Assembly (NCBI GenBank): GCA_020809705.1
Contig: CP085830.1
Span: 620,001 to 684,000, forward strand
DNA: 64,000 bases
Direction of reading: 5' to 3'
Origin: Calonectria ilicicola
Taxonomy: Eukaryota; Ascomycota; Sordariomycetes; Hypocreales; Nectriaceae
Within the stretch, counting starts at the first letter, position 1. Every line of letters begins with the position of its first letter. Below, piece by piece: positions 12,016 to 22,049 of the stretch. A model generated the notes under the pieces. The model saw nothing but the letters and a program-made list of their open reading frames with translations, did no database searches and was not told the origin of the DNA. The position numbers and the translations under genes are program-made.

Positions 12016-12826
12016 CTATTGGGTCCCGGTAGCCACCGGATTCCCTTTGGGTCGTCCTATTTTCCTCGGCCGAGGGTCGTCACATTTGTCGATATGCGCC
12101 AACGCATCACTATCGTTTTGTTCAGTCTTTTTGCAAAAACAGGTAAATTGTCCGACGGATTGACATTCGCCTTTGGAGACATGACTTCGCAATTGATATG
12201 TCCGTGGAAACTTGATTCCGCAGGGACATAGGAGGTACTCATCGTAATGTTTGTCGGTTCTCAAATGGCGGATAAAGTCGTTCATGCGTTTGAAACTATA
12301 TCCATGCGGAGGGCGACAAGTCCTGTCGCCGCAATAATACCACTCTTGGAAGTGATTGGGCGTTGGCCTGTGGCGGGTTTTGTAGTGTTCCCTGCACGAG
12401 AGAGCTATGGTGAGTAAGCGGCACCCTAAAGCATCTGGCTAGTTCTTACGCAAGAGGAACAACACGATCGAAAGCTTCCCGGCACAGTTCGCAGACATAG
12501 CGTGGTCGCGGTTCAAGTGGTGTTGATTCGGGTGGCGTTAGTTCGGACAACGTGGCCGATTGACTCGCACTCGATGTTGGGGAAGCGGCCTCGTCAGATG
12601 ACGCCGAAACCAACCTTGGCGATGGTGGGAGGACAACCAGAGGGTGAATCAGGGTGACAGATGGGACAAAAGAGGTAGCAGCTTTGGGAGATACAAGATG
12701 TGGGGGTGAGTTGTAACCTTCGAAACAAGCAGGAGAGACGTCGCAGGCAGCAAAGCTTGGCGAGGATTCGCGCAAAGCATCGCAGAGTATGGAGGTCTCG
12801 CGCTGATGTTGTCGATCGGCCGTCAT
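12016..12826 (-). CDS. C2H2-type zinc-finger protein
   Basis: Two exons (12826-12450 and 12391-12016) give 250 residues; the 58-nt intron (12392-12449, GTAAGA...GTGCAG) keeps frame. The splice is supported because it builds a textbook finger, CELCREAFDRVVPLAEHYKTRH (C-x2-C-x12-H-x4-H), spanning the junction. It is followed by three further Cys/His clusters (CGDRTC...HLRTDKH, CPCGIKF...HVSKGEC, CFCKKT...HIDKC) and a basic tail with an AT-hook-like GRPKG. The first 110 residues are serine/proline-rich. A nucleic-acid-binding or regulatory role is likely; the target is unknown. The frame stays open upstream of the chosen ATG to about 12940 with protein-like sequence, so the 5' end may be longer or the upstream exon damaged. 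Confidence 0.65.
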
Positions 12827-13252
12827 GAGAGGGACAACATTGAGTTGCCAGCAAAGGTCTTCGTTGAAGCACCCGCAATGCCCTAGGTGGTGATCATATT
12901 GGAAACTCTGGATGTTGAGAGCGCCGGGGTGCCCGGCGCCTCAACGATGCTAGAGTCGGGAGAAAAGGATGCTATTTTGGAGGGGCATCTGTCGAGCGCG
13001 GGGACAGGCTGGGAGTGCAGCAGACGTTAGCACAGATCGCGCACGAGGGAAAAGGCTCAACATTACCGGTGGTTCAGGTGCAGATGGCCTTCACCGTCCA
13101 GTGTGCACTGCGAACAATGTTCAGACGAGCGGCTCGCACGACCGTGGAGGTGAAGAGGAGAGGAAACCCAGGCCGCATGGCGACATGTCGGGGAATACAT
13201 AGGCTGTCGCTGACAGGGATGACGGCCGCCCACCTGATACCGGGGTAGCAGA
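12827..13252. other. probable 5' exon remains of the C2H2 gene
   Basis: On the minus strand two protein-like frames meet here: one reading FNEDLCWQLNVVPL into the chosen ATG, and another (about 13000-12905) reading SFSPDSSIVEAPGTPALSTS and ending in TAG. A good branch/acceptor pair (GTGCTAACGT...TCCCAG) ends near 13003. The pieces do not join in frame by any splice I could find. Confidence 0.35.
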
Positions 13253-13899
13253 GGGCCCGTTTTCTGATTCGTCGTTGCCCTCAGGTTGATCATGGGCTTG
13301 GGTATGAGCTGCTTGAACACAAAAGAGAACTGGTCCGTGCTTGCTTTAGAGCGTGCCTTGTAGAGACTAAGATTGCAGTGCTTCGAGCTCAAGGGCCTGT
13401 TTTCTCATTCGTCAACATGGTTTACGATTCAGAAGTATGCCCAGTTTTGTTCCAATCATCCGTGAGCCGGGGTGCCTTGCAAGGCTAATCCTAGCAGAAT
13501 GAGGCCAAGCATCAAGGCCCTTTTTCTCATTCGTCAAGAGCCCAAGGTGTGGAGCACCCGAAGCACGAAGACCCATAGGAACTTGGTTGGTCTAAAATAT
13601 CGGCCCTGGCTCGGTGTGCGGCCAGAGGCAGGGCAGGCGGAACGACACCGAATCAGAAAACCGGCCCTCAGGTCCTGACGCAAGCTTCGACGGCGCGACT
13701 TAATAGTCTTGGAGGCTAAAGACCTTGTCAGGGTTACAATTACTTTGCGCGTATTCCAGAACCAAAATTGGTCCTCGCCTGATGATGCGACGGTCCAATC
13801 ACGAAAAGGGCCCTGGCCCAAGCCCCAGACAACCGATGTGTTGTCTCCAACAGGTAATGAAAAGTTGCAAAATGGCCAATAGAATAATCGGCCCTTGGT
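13253..13899. repeat. array of six short GGGCC-TTTTC-ATTCGTC motifs, three direct then three inverted
   Basis: A motif of about 22 nt, roughly GGGCCCGTTTTCTSATTCG, occurs at 13253, 13393 and 13514 on the plus strand, then inverted at about 13645, 13790 and 13880, at spacings of about 90-145 nt. The segments before the second and third copies are also alike (both hold GTGCCTTG followed by a degenerate match). The later copies are more diverged. No reading frame or terminal repeat explains it. It could be a degenerate tandem repeat, a palindromic element or a regulatory array. Confidence 0.5.
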
Positions 13900-14221
13900 T
13901 CTGAGTTAGTCATTGATGTTTCGTACCATAATAGCGAGAGAAAGCCAGGGTATTCAGACATTTCTCTTGTAGTTACTAAGCCGCCACAACGTCCAAAATC
14001 AACATGACAGGTATGACTTGCACCACGTACTTAAAGATCGGATTGAACCCATCATCAGGGCCGTGATTCTTATCCATTTTTTATTATCATATATCAGATA
14101 ATAGCAGGCTTTGTTCCTTCCTTGAAGTATTCATCGTCCTCCAAGCTTCATATTCAACTTCACAAACTTCCCACCCACGAACAAGATCACCACGACCCTT
14201 CAGTCTCCGACAACCACAGAT

Positions 14222-14520
14222 ATGGACAAGGAGCGCATGCCTTCTAATTTTCAAGTTGATAACTCCAATATGCATCAATACAAAGGTAATTTATCATCTG
14301 GTGACATATAAACACTGGCTAATCAATTGCTTACCATGTAGATGCCGGTTCCCCGATGTCACGCTGGGTCAAAGAGAGTGATAAGGACGGCCCATGGAAG
14401 GGATATAAAATTATTGGTGGCGATACAAAACAAGGTACAGACTACAATGCCTCATTGGCCAAGAATGAAACATCAGCTTGGAGCACGAAGGGGCAGGCTG
14501 GTTCGACCGTGAGTAAATGA
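14222..14520 (+). CDS. small hydrophilic protein, two exons
   Basis: An 80-residue protein too short per exon to be obvious: exon 1 14222-14285, intron 14286-14341 (GTAATT...GGCTAATCAA...CATGTAG), exon 2 14342-14520. The intron has donor, branch and acceptor of the same type as neighbouring genes and joins the exons in frame. The 100 nt upstream is a CT/CA-rich leader typical of fungal 5' UTRs. The product is charged, glycine- and serine-rich, with no signal peptide or membrane segment (motifs KDGPWKGYKIIGGDTKQG and SAWSTKGQAG). I do not recognise the family. The last codons overlap a GTGAGT that could be another donor, so the C-terminus may differ. Confidence 0.55.
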
Positions 14521-15599
14521 TGCCATCGTGGTATGAGAGTACGAGTCCTCTATTTTCGGATAAATATAATTTAATTCGAACCCTTTGCGCATTTACTTCC
14601 TCCATATTAGATGAAAAATACCATTTGTTGGTCTCAATAGCTTCAGTGTCTTAGTTCTGGGCCAAACTATTCTCTCATTTGGCCAAGATATGGCCTTCCA
14701 TTTTGAAGTCTTAGCATCTAGAACTCTATTTTCGGCAGAAAAGACCTTTCCACAATTTTTTTCAGCTTGTCAACTTGCCTTACTTGCAACTTTGCCACCA
14801 TACACCAACACCTTGGGATCATTTATGTTTCACCTGAACCCCCAGGACATAATTGGATTATTATTAATGGGGATAGGCCCCAGGCGGGTGGCAACTACTC
14901 GGCCCGCAACCAATACTTGATGATAATCCAATGGATCGCAGTAATAGGGATATATCTGTTATTGCCGTTCCGGCATTTGCAACCCAATAGTTCTTAGCTA
15001 TTAGCTAGCATTATTGATATAGAAAAGTTTAATCAAAGGATTTTTTTATTGTCGGTGGTGCCAAGTGCAATCGTATCAAATGCAACGAATTCAGTCGTGT
15101 CTCCATCGAGCACTGAGGTGTACTTGGTTGGTTCAAATGAAGAGCCCCAAAAACCCTTCATCTACAGCTATGCAGATAGTCTCAAATGCACATGTATTTG
15201 AACTAAACCCGGTTAGCACGGCACAGCCGTAGTGGGGTTGGTCGCTTCCAGATCCAGGTCCAGAGTCTGCTACAAAGATGACTGGTTTAGTGGATAACCA
15301 TCAACACAACGTACCGGGGCACACCAATCAAAATCGTTAGTGCCTACAACTATGCTTCAAGGACACCGAATAGAATTGGGGATAACGTACTAATTCGGCC
15401 CCATAAGGTCAGATCTAGCGGGTTAATGTATATCTATTTGATTACTCTTAGGCTCACCATATAGCATGTCGATCCTTTATCATTATTCTCAACAACTTTG
15501 CTTTTCGTCTTGATCAGTCTTAGCTAGCTAGTTAATTCCCACTTGTGAAAAGGCTCAAGCTATTCTATTTAGTTGGATCCGGATCAAAATTTCTCTCTC
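14521..15599. other. intergenic, no gene seen
   Basis: AT-rich DNA without convincing coding frames. If the sugar-transporter relic on the minus strand once continued to its normal length, its 3' two-thirds would lie here, but no transporter motifs are detectable. Confidence 0.4.
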
Positions 15600-16231
15600 G
15601 ACAGTTGACTTATCCACACCTGTCAACAGACCACGAATTCCTCTTGGAGCATTCCCGGAGACATATGAAGGGCTTACTGTCAAGGCCATGCCGATATCAA
15701 AACCGGCGATGAACCCAATGCAGCGAATTAGCTCCCATTCAAAGCACTAACGCAACCTAGATTACCTTCCAGGGTAACGTACCTCAAGTTTTCCATTTGC
15801 TGCAGCTTGAAGAGCAATACAAATGGGATAAGTGATATCCCATGCGACTAGCGACCCAAGACGCCGCGAGGGAGCCAGCAAATGTTCCCGCCTGGATTAC
15901 TGCAACAATATTCGATTCAAGATTCGCTTTTGCTTGTTCCCTTTGTGTATCTAATCCATACGCTCTTACAACCCATTAGCTGACTTACGTCATAGTCAAG
16001 TAGTCTTATATTTCTTATGACGACATATTCAGAATTCCACCCATCACCCTCATATCCATGCCATTAAGCAAAACACCAATACATCCCTGTCCAATTTTTA
16101 ATACACTCTCTATTTGCAGGCCCAGACTAAATATCACATACCGCAATAGTAATAAAGAATGCATTGAGGTCGTAAATCTCTAGCGGGTCAGTCCTTCTGG
16201 CATCATCTTTCACAAATTTACGAAGAAGCAT
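15600..16231 (-). pseudogene. relic of an MFS sugar/quinate-type transporter
   Basis: Read leftward from an ATG at 16231, pieces of a sugar-porter N-terminal half appear in order. They are MLLRKFVKDDARRTDPLEIY, a GVLLNGMDMRVMGGILNM piece (normally GMDTGTIGG), ANLESNIVAVIQAGTFAGSL, ALQAAANGKLE, and IAGFDIGMALTVSPSYVS followed by NAPRGIRGLLTG. These match the first four to five helices of the family, including the A-P-x-x-R-G loop. Stops and frame changes separate them: TAA/TAG after ILNMSS, and a frame break between the ASRMG and ALQAAANGK pieces. The expected glycine after IAGF is aspartate. Everything beyond GLLTG is missing. Remaining splice-like sites include GTACGT near 15780. This is a dead, 3'-truncated copy. 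Confidence 0.7.
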
Positions 16232-16738
16232 GATGAAGAACTACCTTGACTAGTTTCAGTATCTAATATATATTGGTAAAATTTAGACACAAATGAGATG
16301 TCAAATATTTGCTGCCATTCGCCTACACTCCTAAAATACTACATCCAATCCAACTGACAGCGGCTTCCTCGGATTGTGTTTTGCGCCTGTAGTTCACCCC
16401 AATCCACTGTAATCTGATTCCTTTACCCGAATTTTCCCATTAAAACTGTATTTAACATCCGTTGAATCATTGTTCCTAGGCTATCAATCACGGTTAGGTG
16501 GCGAATGGGTTCCGGGCCATCATTACGCCGTCACCCCGCATTGAGTGACGTGCTACCCCCACGACCAAAACTGTGGTGATTAAGAGCCCATTCCAGGCCA
16601 TAGACGGCTACAGAATTCCTTTTACTGGATAAATATAGCTAGTCATTGTGTATTTCATTGGAATTAGCATCCTTGCTCTACCAGGCATTGACAGTTCTTA
16701 CTTTTGCCGCTAAACGTACCTTCCCGCCTTATTCCGAG
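16232..16738. other. intergenic, divergent upstream region
   Basis: Lies between the transporter relic (-) and the aldo/keto reductase (+). No ORF or RNA is seen. A CTTTTGCCGC box lies near 16700 and an AT-rich segment at 16625-16665. Confidence 0.4.
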
Positions 16739-18160
16739 ATGCCTCTTCCAGAATTCTTCACTCTCAACACCGGGTATTCCATCCCGGCCATTGGTCTTGG
16801 TACATGGGTAAAGCCCTAGTTAAATCTCCTGCTTTGGTTGGAAGAATCAGCTAACGATTGCACCCACTAGCAATCCAAACCTAATGAGGTTCGTGACGCT
16901 GTAGCGACAGCCTTGAAGGCTGGATACCGCCATATTGACGCTGCATCTGTCTATGACAATGAAGCCGAGGTTGGCGAAGGAATTAAAGTCTCGGGGGTCG
17001 ATCGAAAGGATATTTTTGTAAGTAGCCTGGGACAGGTTGACAAAAAATATTGACGCCTTTAGATCACCTCCAAATTATGGAACACAGATCATGAGCCTCA
17101 GCACGTGCTACCCGCTCTCGAAAAGACCCTGCAAGATCTTCAAACAGAGTACTTGGACTTGTATCTGGTATTTATCGGCCATTCTCGCAAGGTCCTCCCA
17201 ATTTGATACTAAAAAACATCCATATGTAGATTCACTTTCCGATCTCCTTCCCTCATCTACCAGAGGCTTTCCCTGTCAATCCGGAAACCGAAGAGATCAG
17301 GGTTACTGATGTCCCTTTATCGGACACTTGGAAAGCGATGGAAGCTCTACTAAAGACTGGGAAAGTTCGTAGTATCGGTGTGAGCAATTTCACTCTCGAA
17401 AAGATCGAAAAGTTGATGGAAACGTAAGAAAAATTCTCAACCTTCGATGAAATGTTCTCTTGGATTAATCATGAAAATTTAGGTGCACGGTACTTCCTGC
17501 TGTCAATCAAATCGAAGGACACCCATACTTGCAACAGCCCAGTTTGCTAGAATGGCATAAATCAAAGGTTTAATAACTCTTTTCTGGTATTCACAGATGA
17601 ACTAATATCCTATCACAGGGTATTGTGACAGTCTCGTATAGTCCAATGGGAAATAATATTTACAATCTTCCTCGGTACGTGAACCTGAGATCGATTCTCG
17701 CCTAATCTAACAATATCTTCCTCAGCTGTGTCGATGATCCCGAAATTATCTCAATTGCCAACGAATTGAGGAAAGAGCCTGCCCAAGTCCTCATCAGCTG
17801 GGCTATTCAGCGAGGAAGCGCAGTTCTGCCCAAGAGCGTTACACCCAGTCGCATTAAAAGTAATTTTGAAGGTGAGTCGTGTGTTTAAAGTTATTTTGCA
17901 CCAATTTCCATGAGTTTCTTAATGCATATGGATTTAAACGCACTGAAACTGCCATTGCTAACACATAACCAAATAACACAGTGTTCGAATTACCCCAAGA
18001 CAAATTCGATCAAATCGGAAAAATGGATCGCCACTCGAGATACAATTTCCCGGCCAGAATTGGAGTAGATATCTTTGGCGAAGTGGACAAAGTAACTCTT
18101 AGACGAAAGGTTGAGGAATGGAAAGCACAGCAAAGGGTCATCAAACAGGCGGTGGCATGA
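16739..18160 (+). CDS. NADPH-dependent aldo/keto reductase
   Basis: Cytosolic aldo/keto reductase reducing aldehydes or ketones with NADPH; of the glycerol-dehydrogenase/xylose-reductase-like type by overall similarity, real substrate unknown. Eight exons (16739-16807, 16871-17017, 17063-17167, 17230-17423, 17483-17567, 17619-17674, 17726-17871, 17982-18160) total 981 nt and 326 residues, with every junction in frame. The AKR tetrad is complete: Asp46 and Tyr51 in [11 protein letters not shown], Lys76 in TSKLWN, His109 in the IHFP strand built across an intron. The GVSNF strand and cofactor-binding [13 protein letters not shown] near the C-terminus are present. The length is normal for the family. 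One donor is atypical (GTTTAA at 17568). The ATG at 16739 gives the usual short N-terminus. It converges on the macrodomain gene 200 bp downstream. Confidence 0.9.
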
Positions 18161-18359
18161 AGGACAGTTTGATCCCTTAGTCCTTTTTGATCAACCCAAT
18201 CTGTGAAATTCAGTGATTTGATTTATCTATTGATGAGATTAAAACACAGGATATTCGCGTTCGGAGATGTTACATCTGAATGCCGAGATAGGAATGGGTC
18301 GGGGAAACCAGGTGCAAACTGAGCCTGAATACCGATCTAACACTGCAATTTTAGCCCCT

Positions 18360-18947
18360 CTAAGGCACTCCCGAGGGCGGATCCATAATGAGCCATGTCC
18401 CACTCCAACCAGCAAGACTCTCTTCAATCAAAGAATTAGTGTCTTCCCATGGCACCCTGAAGGCGCCAGAATTAAATCTCGGCGAGTAAACCATAATTTC
18501 CGCTCCTGTACCATCCCCTGTCAATCCGTCGAGCTGTGACCGAAACTCTCTAAGACTGTCCCTGGTTTGTGCCAATATTTGGGGCTTGTTATCTTTGCCT
18601 GGCTTCTGGTTCCGATTATTGGGTCTCCCGTAACCATAGCTGGTAAAAAGGCAAACTATGTGAATGCTCGGCGCGCCGGCGGCCACATCGGCTGGTTGTG
18701 GGGGGATGATAAGGCACTGCCCAGCGAGAGACCTCGGTGGCCAGCGCATCGATGCATTTGATTTGGCGTCGTTGCAAAACTTTTTGTATTCCTTACATGC
18801 TTGGGGAAATACTTGTGCGAGCTCAGCAGCAATCCCGGCTCCCCATTCTGCAATGCAATTGGTGGCATGAACGAGGTAAATGTGCGAAGGAAGGTCTTTG
18901 ATGGAGTTCAAGGGCGTTTGCCCCAAGGTGAAGCGGCGGTTTTCCAT
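18360..18947 (-). CDS. POA1: ADP-ribose 1''-phosphate phosphatase (macrodomain)
   Basis: Single-exon gene of 195 residues resembling yeast Poa1p, which dephosphorylates ADP-ribose 1''-phosphate formed after tRNA splicing. The macrodomain runs through almost the whole protein. The adenine/ribose-binding segment is LVHATNCIAEWGAGIAAEL (residues about 25-43), followed by a second conserved strand AGQCLIIPP and a C-terminal phosphate-loop region around NSGAFRVPWEDT. A stretch rich in asparagine, lysine and glutamine (about residues 118-130) forms an insertion before the last helix. No signal peptide or TM segment is present. The ATG at 18947 is the only good start. The gene symbol is inferred from family resemblance; orthology is not tested. 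Confidence 0.8.
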   Translation of the reverse strand: MENRRFTLGQTPLNSIKDLPSHIYLVHATNCIAEWGAGIAAELAQVFPQACKEYKKFCNDAKSNASMRWPPRSLAGQCLIIPPQPADVAAGAPSIHIVCLFTSYGYGRPNNRNQKPGKDNKPQILAQTRDSLREFRSQLDGLTGDGTGAEIMVYSPRFNSGAFRVPWEDTNSLIEESLAGWSGTWLIMDPPSGVP

Positions 18948-20055
18948 TGTAGATTTTTAAGAGCTGTTTGAAGAGAATAGAAAAATAATACCTTCATGAG
19001 TAAACATAGGGATTATATATAATTTAGAGAGATGCCAAGACTGAGTCACCGGCGAGGCGCTTCAGGGTAGGTCCTAGACTAGAGAAATTAGGCCAACGTC
19101 AATGTTTTTGAGGATGCGAAGAGGGCTTGTGATCTATTTCCCCTCATTCTTGTATTTGTTTATTTATTTTATAAATGCCCATCATGAAAAGTATGGGAGC
19201 TATTACGGTGCCTGTCGTAAATCTGGATTAATTATCCACTCCAGGTAGCATAATTGAAAGGCATTTCTGAATTCACAGGCTGTAAACAGGTTCCACCCGC
19301 TCGTCCAATTAAACCCTCAAGAGTAATTAGGTAAGCAAAAGTCATATCGGTAGAAGCTCGGATAATCTAGCCCTGATCGGTTCGATTGGCTAGAGACAGC
19401 AGTCTTTCCCTTTATGTATTAGTGTCATGGCAAGGATGACACTACCCAATCAAACGACGTGAATCCCGAGTATTGCGAGTTCAAGCGGGCAGTGTTTTGG
19501 TCATGACACGAAAATGCCCTGTTCCACCAGCGCGTCGCTAAGTCGTGTTAGCGTTGACCTTTGGCTTGAGGAACGGCCTTTTCATTGGTCTCTTCGCCAT
19601 GTTTGATTGATTGCGTTGTCTAAGCCCCTGACAATCCGAGAAAAGCGAGACGAGGTAGCTAATTGCACTGTTTTTCATGCATCAAGGTTGCTAAATTCGA
19701 TGTTTTGCGACGCTCGGGCTGCGTCGGGTTCAGCTTGGCTCTGGGAAATCTAGAATCACGATCCCAGCCACCACAGGCCGCGCACCTCGTCGTGAAGCAG
19801 GCACACCGATTATTCTACTTGCAACCAATCAATGGAGAACAATTTTGATCATGGAACACGATGTGGGGTTTGGAATATCGGGGATCGGGTCGCTTACGGC
19901 CACGAGGTCGATCTCGACTGGAACCATGAGAGGATCAAGTACAGCTAGATGTAAGATGTACGAGTGTATTTCTATAAAGGTGGTCCGATGGAACGATGAA
20001 TTCTATATTGAATAACCAAAAATTTCTCCGTGTCTCAACACCATAATTCTCAGCC
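18948..20055. other. intergenic, divergent upstream region
   Basis: Separates the macrodomain gene (-) from the DUF2306 gene (+). Random short ORFs only (for example 19663-19848). A TATA-like box lies at its right end. Confidence 0.4.
19973..19979 (+). promoter_or_regulatory. TATA-like box of the DUF2306 gene
   Basis: TATAAAG about 80 bp before the ATG at 20056, in an otherwise mixed sequence. Position and sequence fit a core promoter; not otherwise tested. Confidence 0.35.
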
Positions 20056-21144
20056 ATGTCTACAACTACTTCCTCGAAAGATCAACCCAAGGGCATTGTC
20101 CGCCACCTTCGAAAAATACACAATGCCGTTGGATTCTCCAAATGTTACAACTTTGCACTCTGGATTGTGCTTGGTGGCGGTCTGTTGGGCTTCGCTTGCG
20201 CTCGATTCAGTTATATTAACTTTGACGGTGTCTTTTGCCTCAAGGATGAGAACCTGGCCGGAGCCGTCCCTGGCGAGTGCTATTTTTTCCGCAACAAGCT
20301 GCGAAAAGCTGGCATCATTATGCACCTTGGAGGAATCCTCCCAGCAGCCTTTCTTGTGTTCTTCCAGTTCGTACCAGCTATTCGACACAGGGCTATATTA
20401 TTCCATCGCATCAATGGCTACATCATCATTTTGCTGTCTGTGGTTTCCACGATTGGAGTCTTCTTCATCATGAGGCATTCTCTTGGCGGAGCTTTGGACA
20501 TGCAAGTTGCTATGGGCCTTTCGGGCATACTGTTCCTGATCTGCTTGTCTCTGGCCATATACAACATCAAAAAGCTTCAGATTGAGCAGCACCGTGCTTG
20601 GATGTTACGAGGTTGGGTCATGGTAAGATTTCTAAAATCTCAAATTGATACAGGCATTGAACTAACAATATTTTCCCAACAGGCTGGATTCGTCGTAACG
20701 ATGCGTATTATTACTGCAATTAGCTCTGCGATAGTATCTCGCTCGGGAAATTACTACATGCCGAGGTCATGTGGCGTGGTTGACTCAATCTATGCAGGGA
20801 ACCAAACGCTAGTTGAATCTCTGTATCCCGACTGCAAAGCCTTTTACTCGGGCCAATATGCCAACCAGCATGTTCTTGTTTTGGCAGACATGCGATCTGA
20901 TCAACTGGACCAAAACGCAGCTGCTCTTGATGTCACCTTTGGCATGGCTGCATGGCTGGCTCTTGCTTTACATTGCATTGGAGTGGAGCTCTATCTGAGA
21001 CTCACTCCTGCTGAAGGCGAGCGACTTCGGCGTATATCCTATCAGCGACAAATTGAAGCTGGTATGAAGGATGCAGGAAATGCGGGGCTCACTGTCCAAA
21101 AGCTTGGACATGCAGAGCCATGGGCTTATTCGGCTTGTCCTTGA
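20056..21144 (+). CDS. DUF2306-type integral membrane protein
   Basis: Fungal multi-pass membrane protein of the DUF2306 kind; function unknown. Several hydrophobic helices are clear: ALWIVLGGGLLGFACARFSY, IIMHLGGILPAAFLVFFQFV, RINGYIIILLSVVSTIGVFF, MGLSGILFLICLSLAIYNI, and a late one at FGMAAWLALALHCIGVEL. The conserved histidine-bearing segments HRINGY and EQHRAWMLRGW are present. Positions 20623-20682 are best read as a 60-nt intron (GTAAGA...GAACTAACA...CCAACAG). It has no stop and a length divisible by three, so an uninterrupted frame also exists. Removing it fuses GWVM to AGFVV and gives 342 residues. The ATG at 20056 is preceded by a TATA-like box. No functional neighbour. Confidence 0.78.
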   Translation: MSTTTSSKDQPKGIVRHLRKIHNAVGFSKCYNFALWIVLGGGLLGFACARFSYINFDGVFCLKDENLAGAVPGECYFFRNKLRKAGIIMHLGGILPAAFLVFFQFVPAIRHRAILFHRINGYIIILLSVVSTIGVFFIMRHSLGGALDMQVAMGLSGILFLICLSLAIYNIKKLQIEQHRAWMLRGWVMVRFLKSQIDTGIELTIFSQQAGFVVTMRIITAISSAIVSRSGNYYMPRSCGVVDSIYAGNQTLVESLYPDCKAFYSGQYANQHVLVLADMRSDQLDQNAAALDVTFGMAAWLALALHCIGVELYLRLTPAEGERLRRISYQRQIEAGMKDAGNAGLTVQKLGHAEPWAYSACP

Positions 21145-22049
21145 GAAACTAGCTTTGTAGAGGCGGAGAATGAGATGGGGGCCGATTGAGATTTGAGATG
21201 AGAGGTTAGCAATACTAAGTAGAATAGGGTTTTATGCATAGATAGATAATTCACTTAAGATAGATAGTGGTCTGAAACATCTCATTATTTTTCGTATTTT
21301 ACGATAGTAATTTTAGCTCATTTTCGGGATCTAAGATGTGCACTCTTTTGACCATGGAGAATAACTCGCATGCGCCGCATGGTTCAATTGGTCTTGGAAC
21401 CAGCAAGGATTGCCTGACCCATGACCATGACGTGCTTGAATGTACTGTTCCCATAAGAATTTGAGAATCTTATCTGTCTATTCATGCGGCCTTGCTAAAG
21501 TTCAATTGCTAGACCCCTGTCATGAACCCCGGCCAACTTCAGCAAACACCACATGTCCTCATTTGGATCCAAAATGGCGTAAACCCAAGTTCGGGGTATA
21601 ACCACCCGACAGGCAATAATCCTTTCTAATCTCGGCGGTAGTGTCCACATTGGTCCGAAGCACCAGCCAAATTAGAAGGTTTAGACATGGTTGGACATTG
21701 CCGAATTTCCGACTTGGTGACGTGGAGAAGGAAATACTACAATCAACGGGCAACGAGCCTCAGATTTGTGTCCTTTTGATCATTATTCCCTGCTGTTAAA
21801 CTGGTTCTCTAGCCACAAACCAGTTCCTCGCAGCATCGCATCATCATAACCCAGTCGCACGTGCAGAAATGTACTCCATTCTCGCTTGAAAGTCGGTTCA
21901 CTCGACATGACCCTAGTATTCCAATGTGTTGTAAATTATGATGGCGCCTCTGGACTTGGGGTGTTTAATCTATTGTGCTTTGTACATCCATTGGATTTCA
22001 AACAAGACCTGTCGTCGGTCTCTGGCTTTAGGGCACATTCATCGTGATC
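21145..22049. other. intergenic, upstream region of the MFS gene
   Basis: 3' flank of the DUF2306 gene and promoter of the next. Contains AT-rich DNA to 21330 and a TCTCGGCGG box near 21630. No coding frame is supported; the minus ORF at 21559-21753 looks random. Confidence 0.4.
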
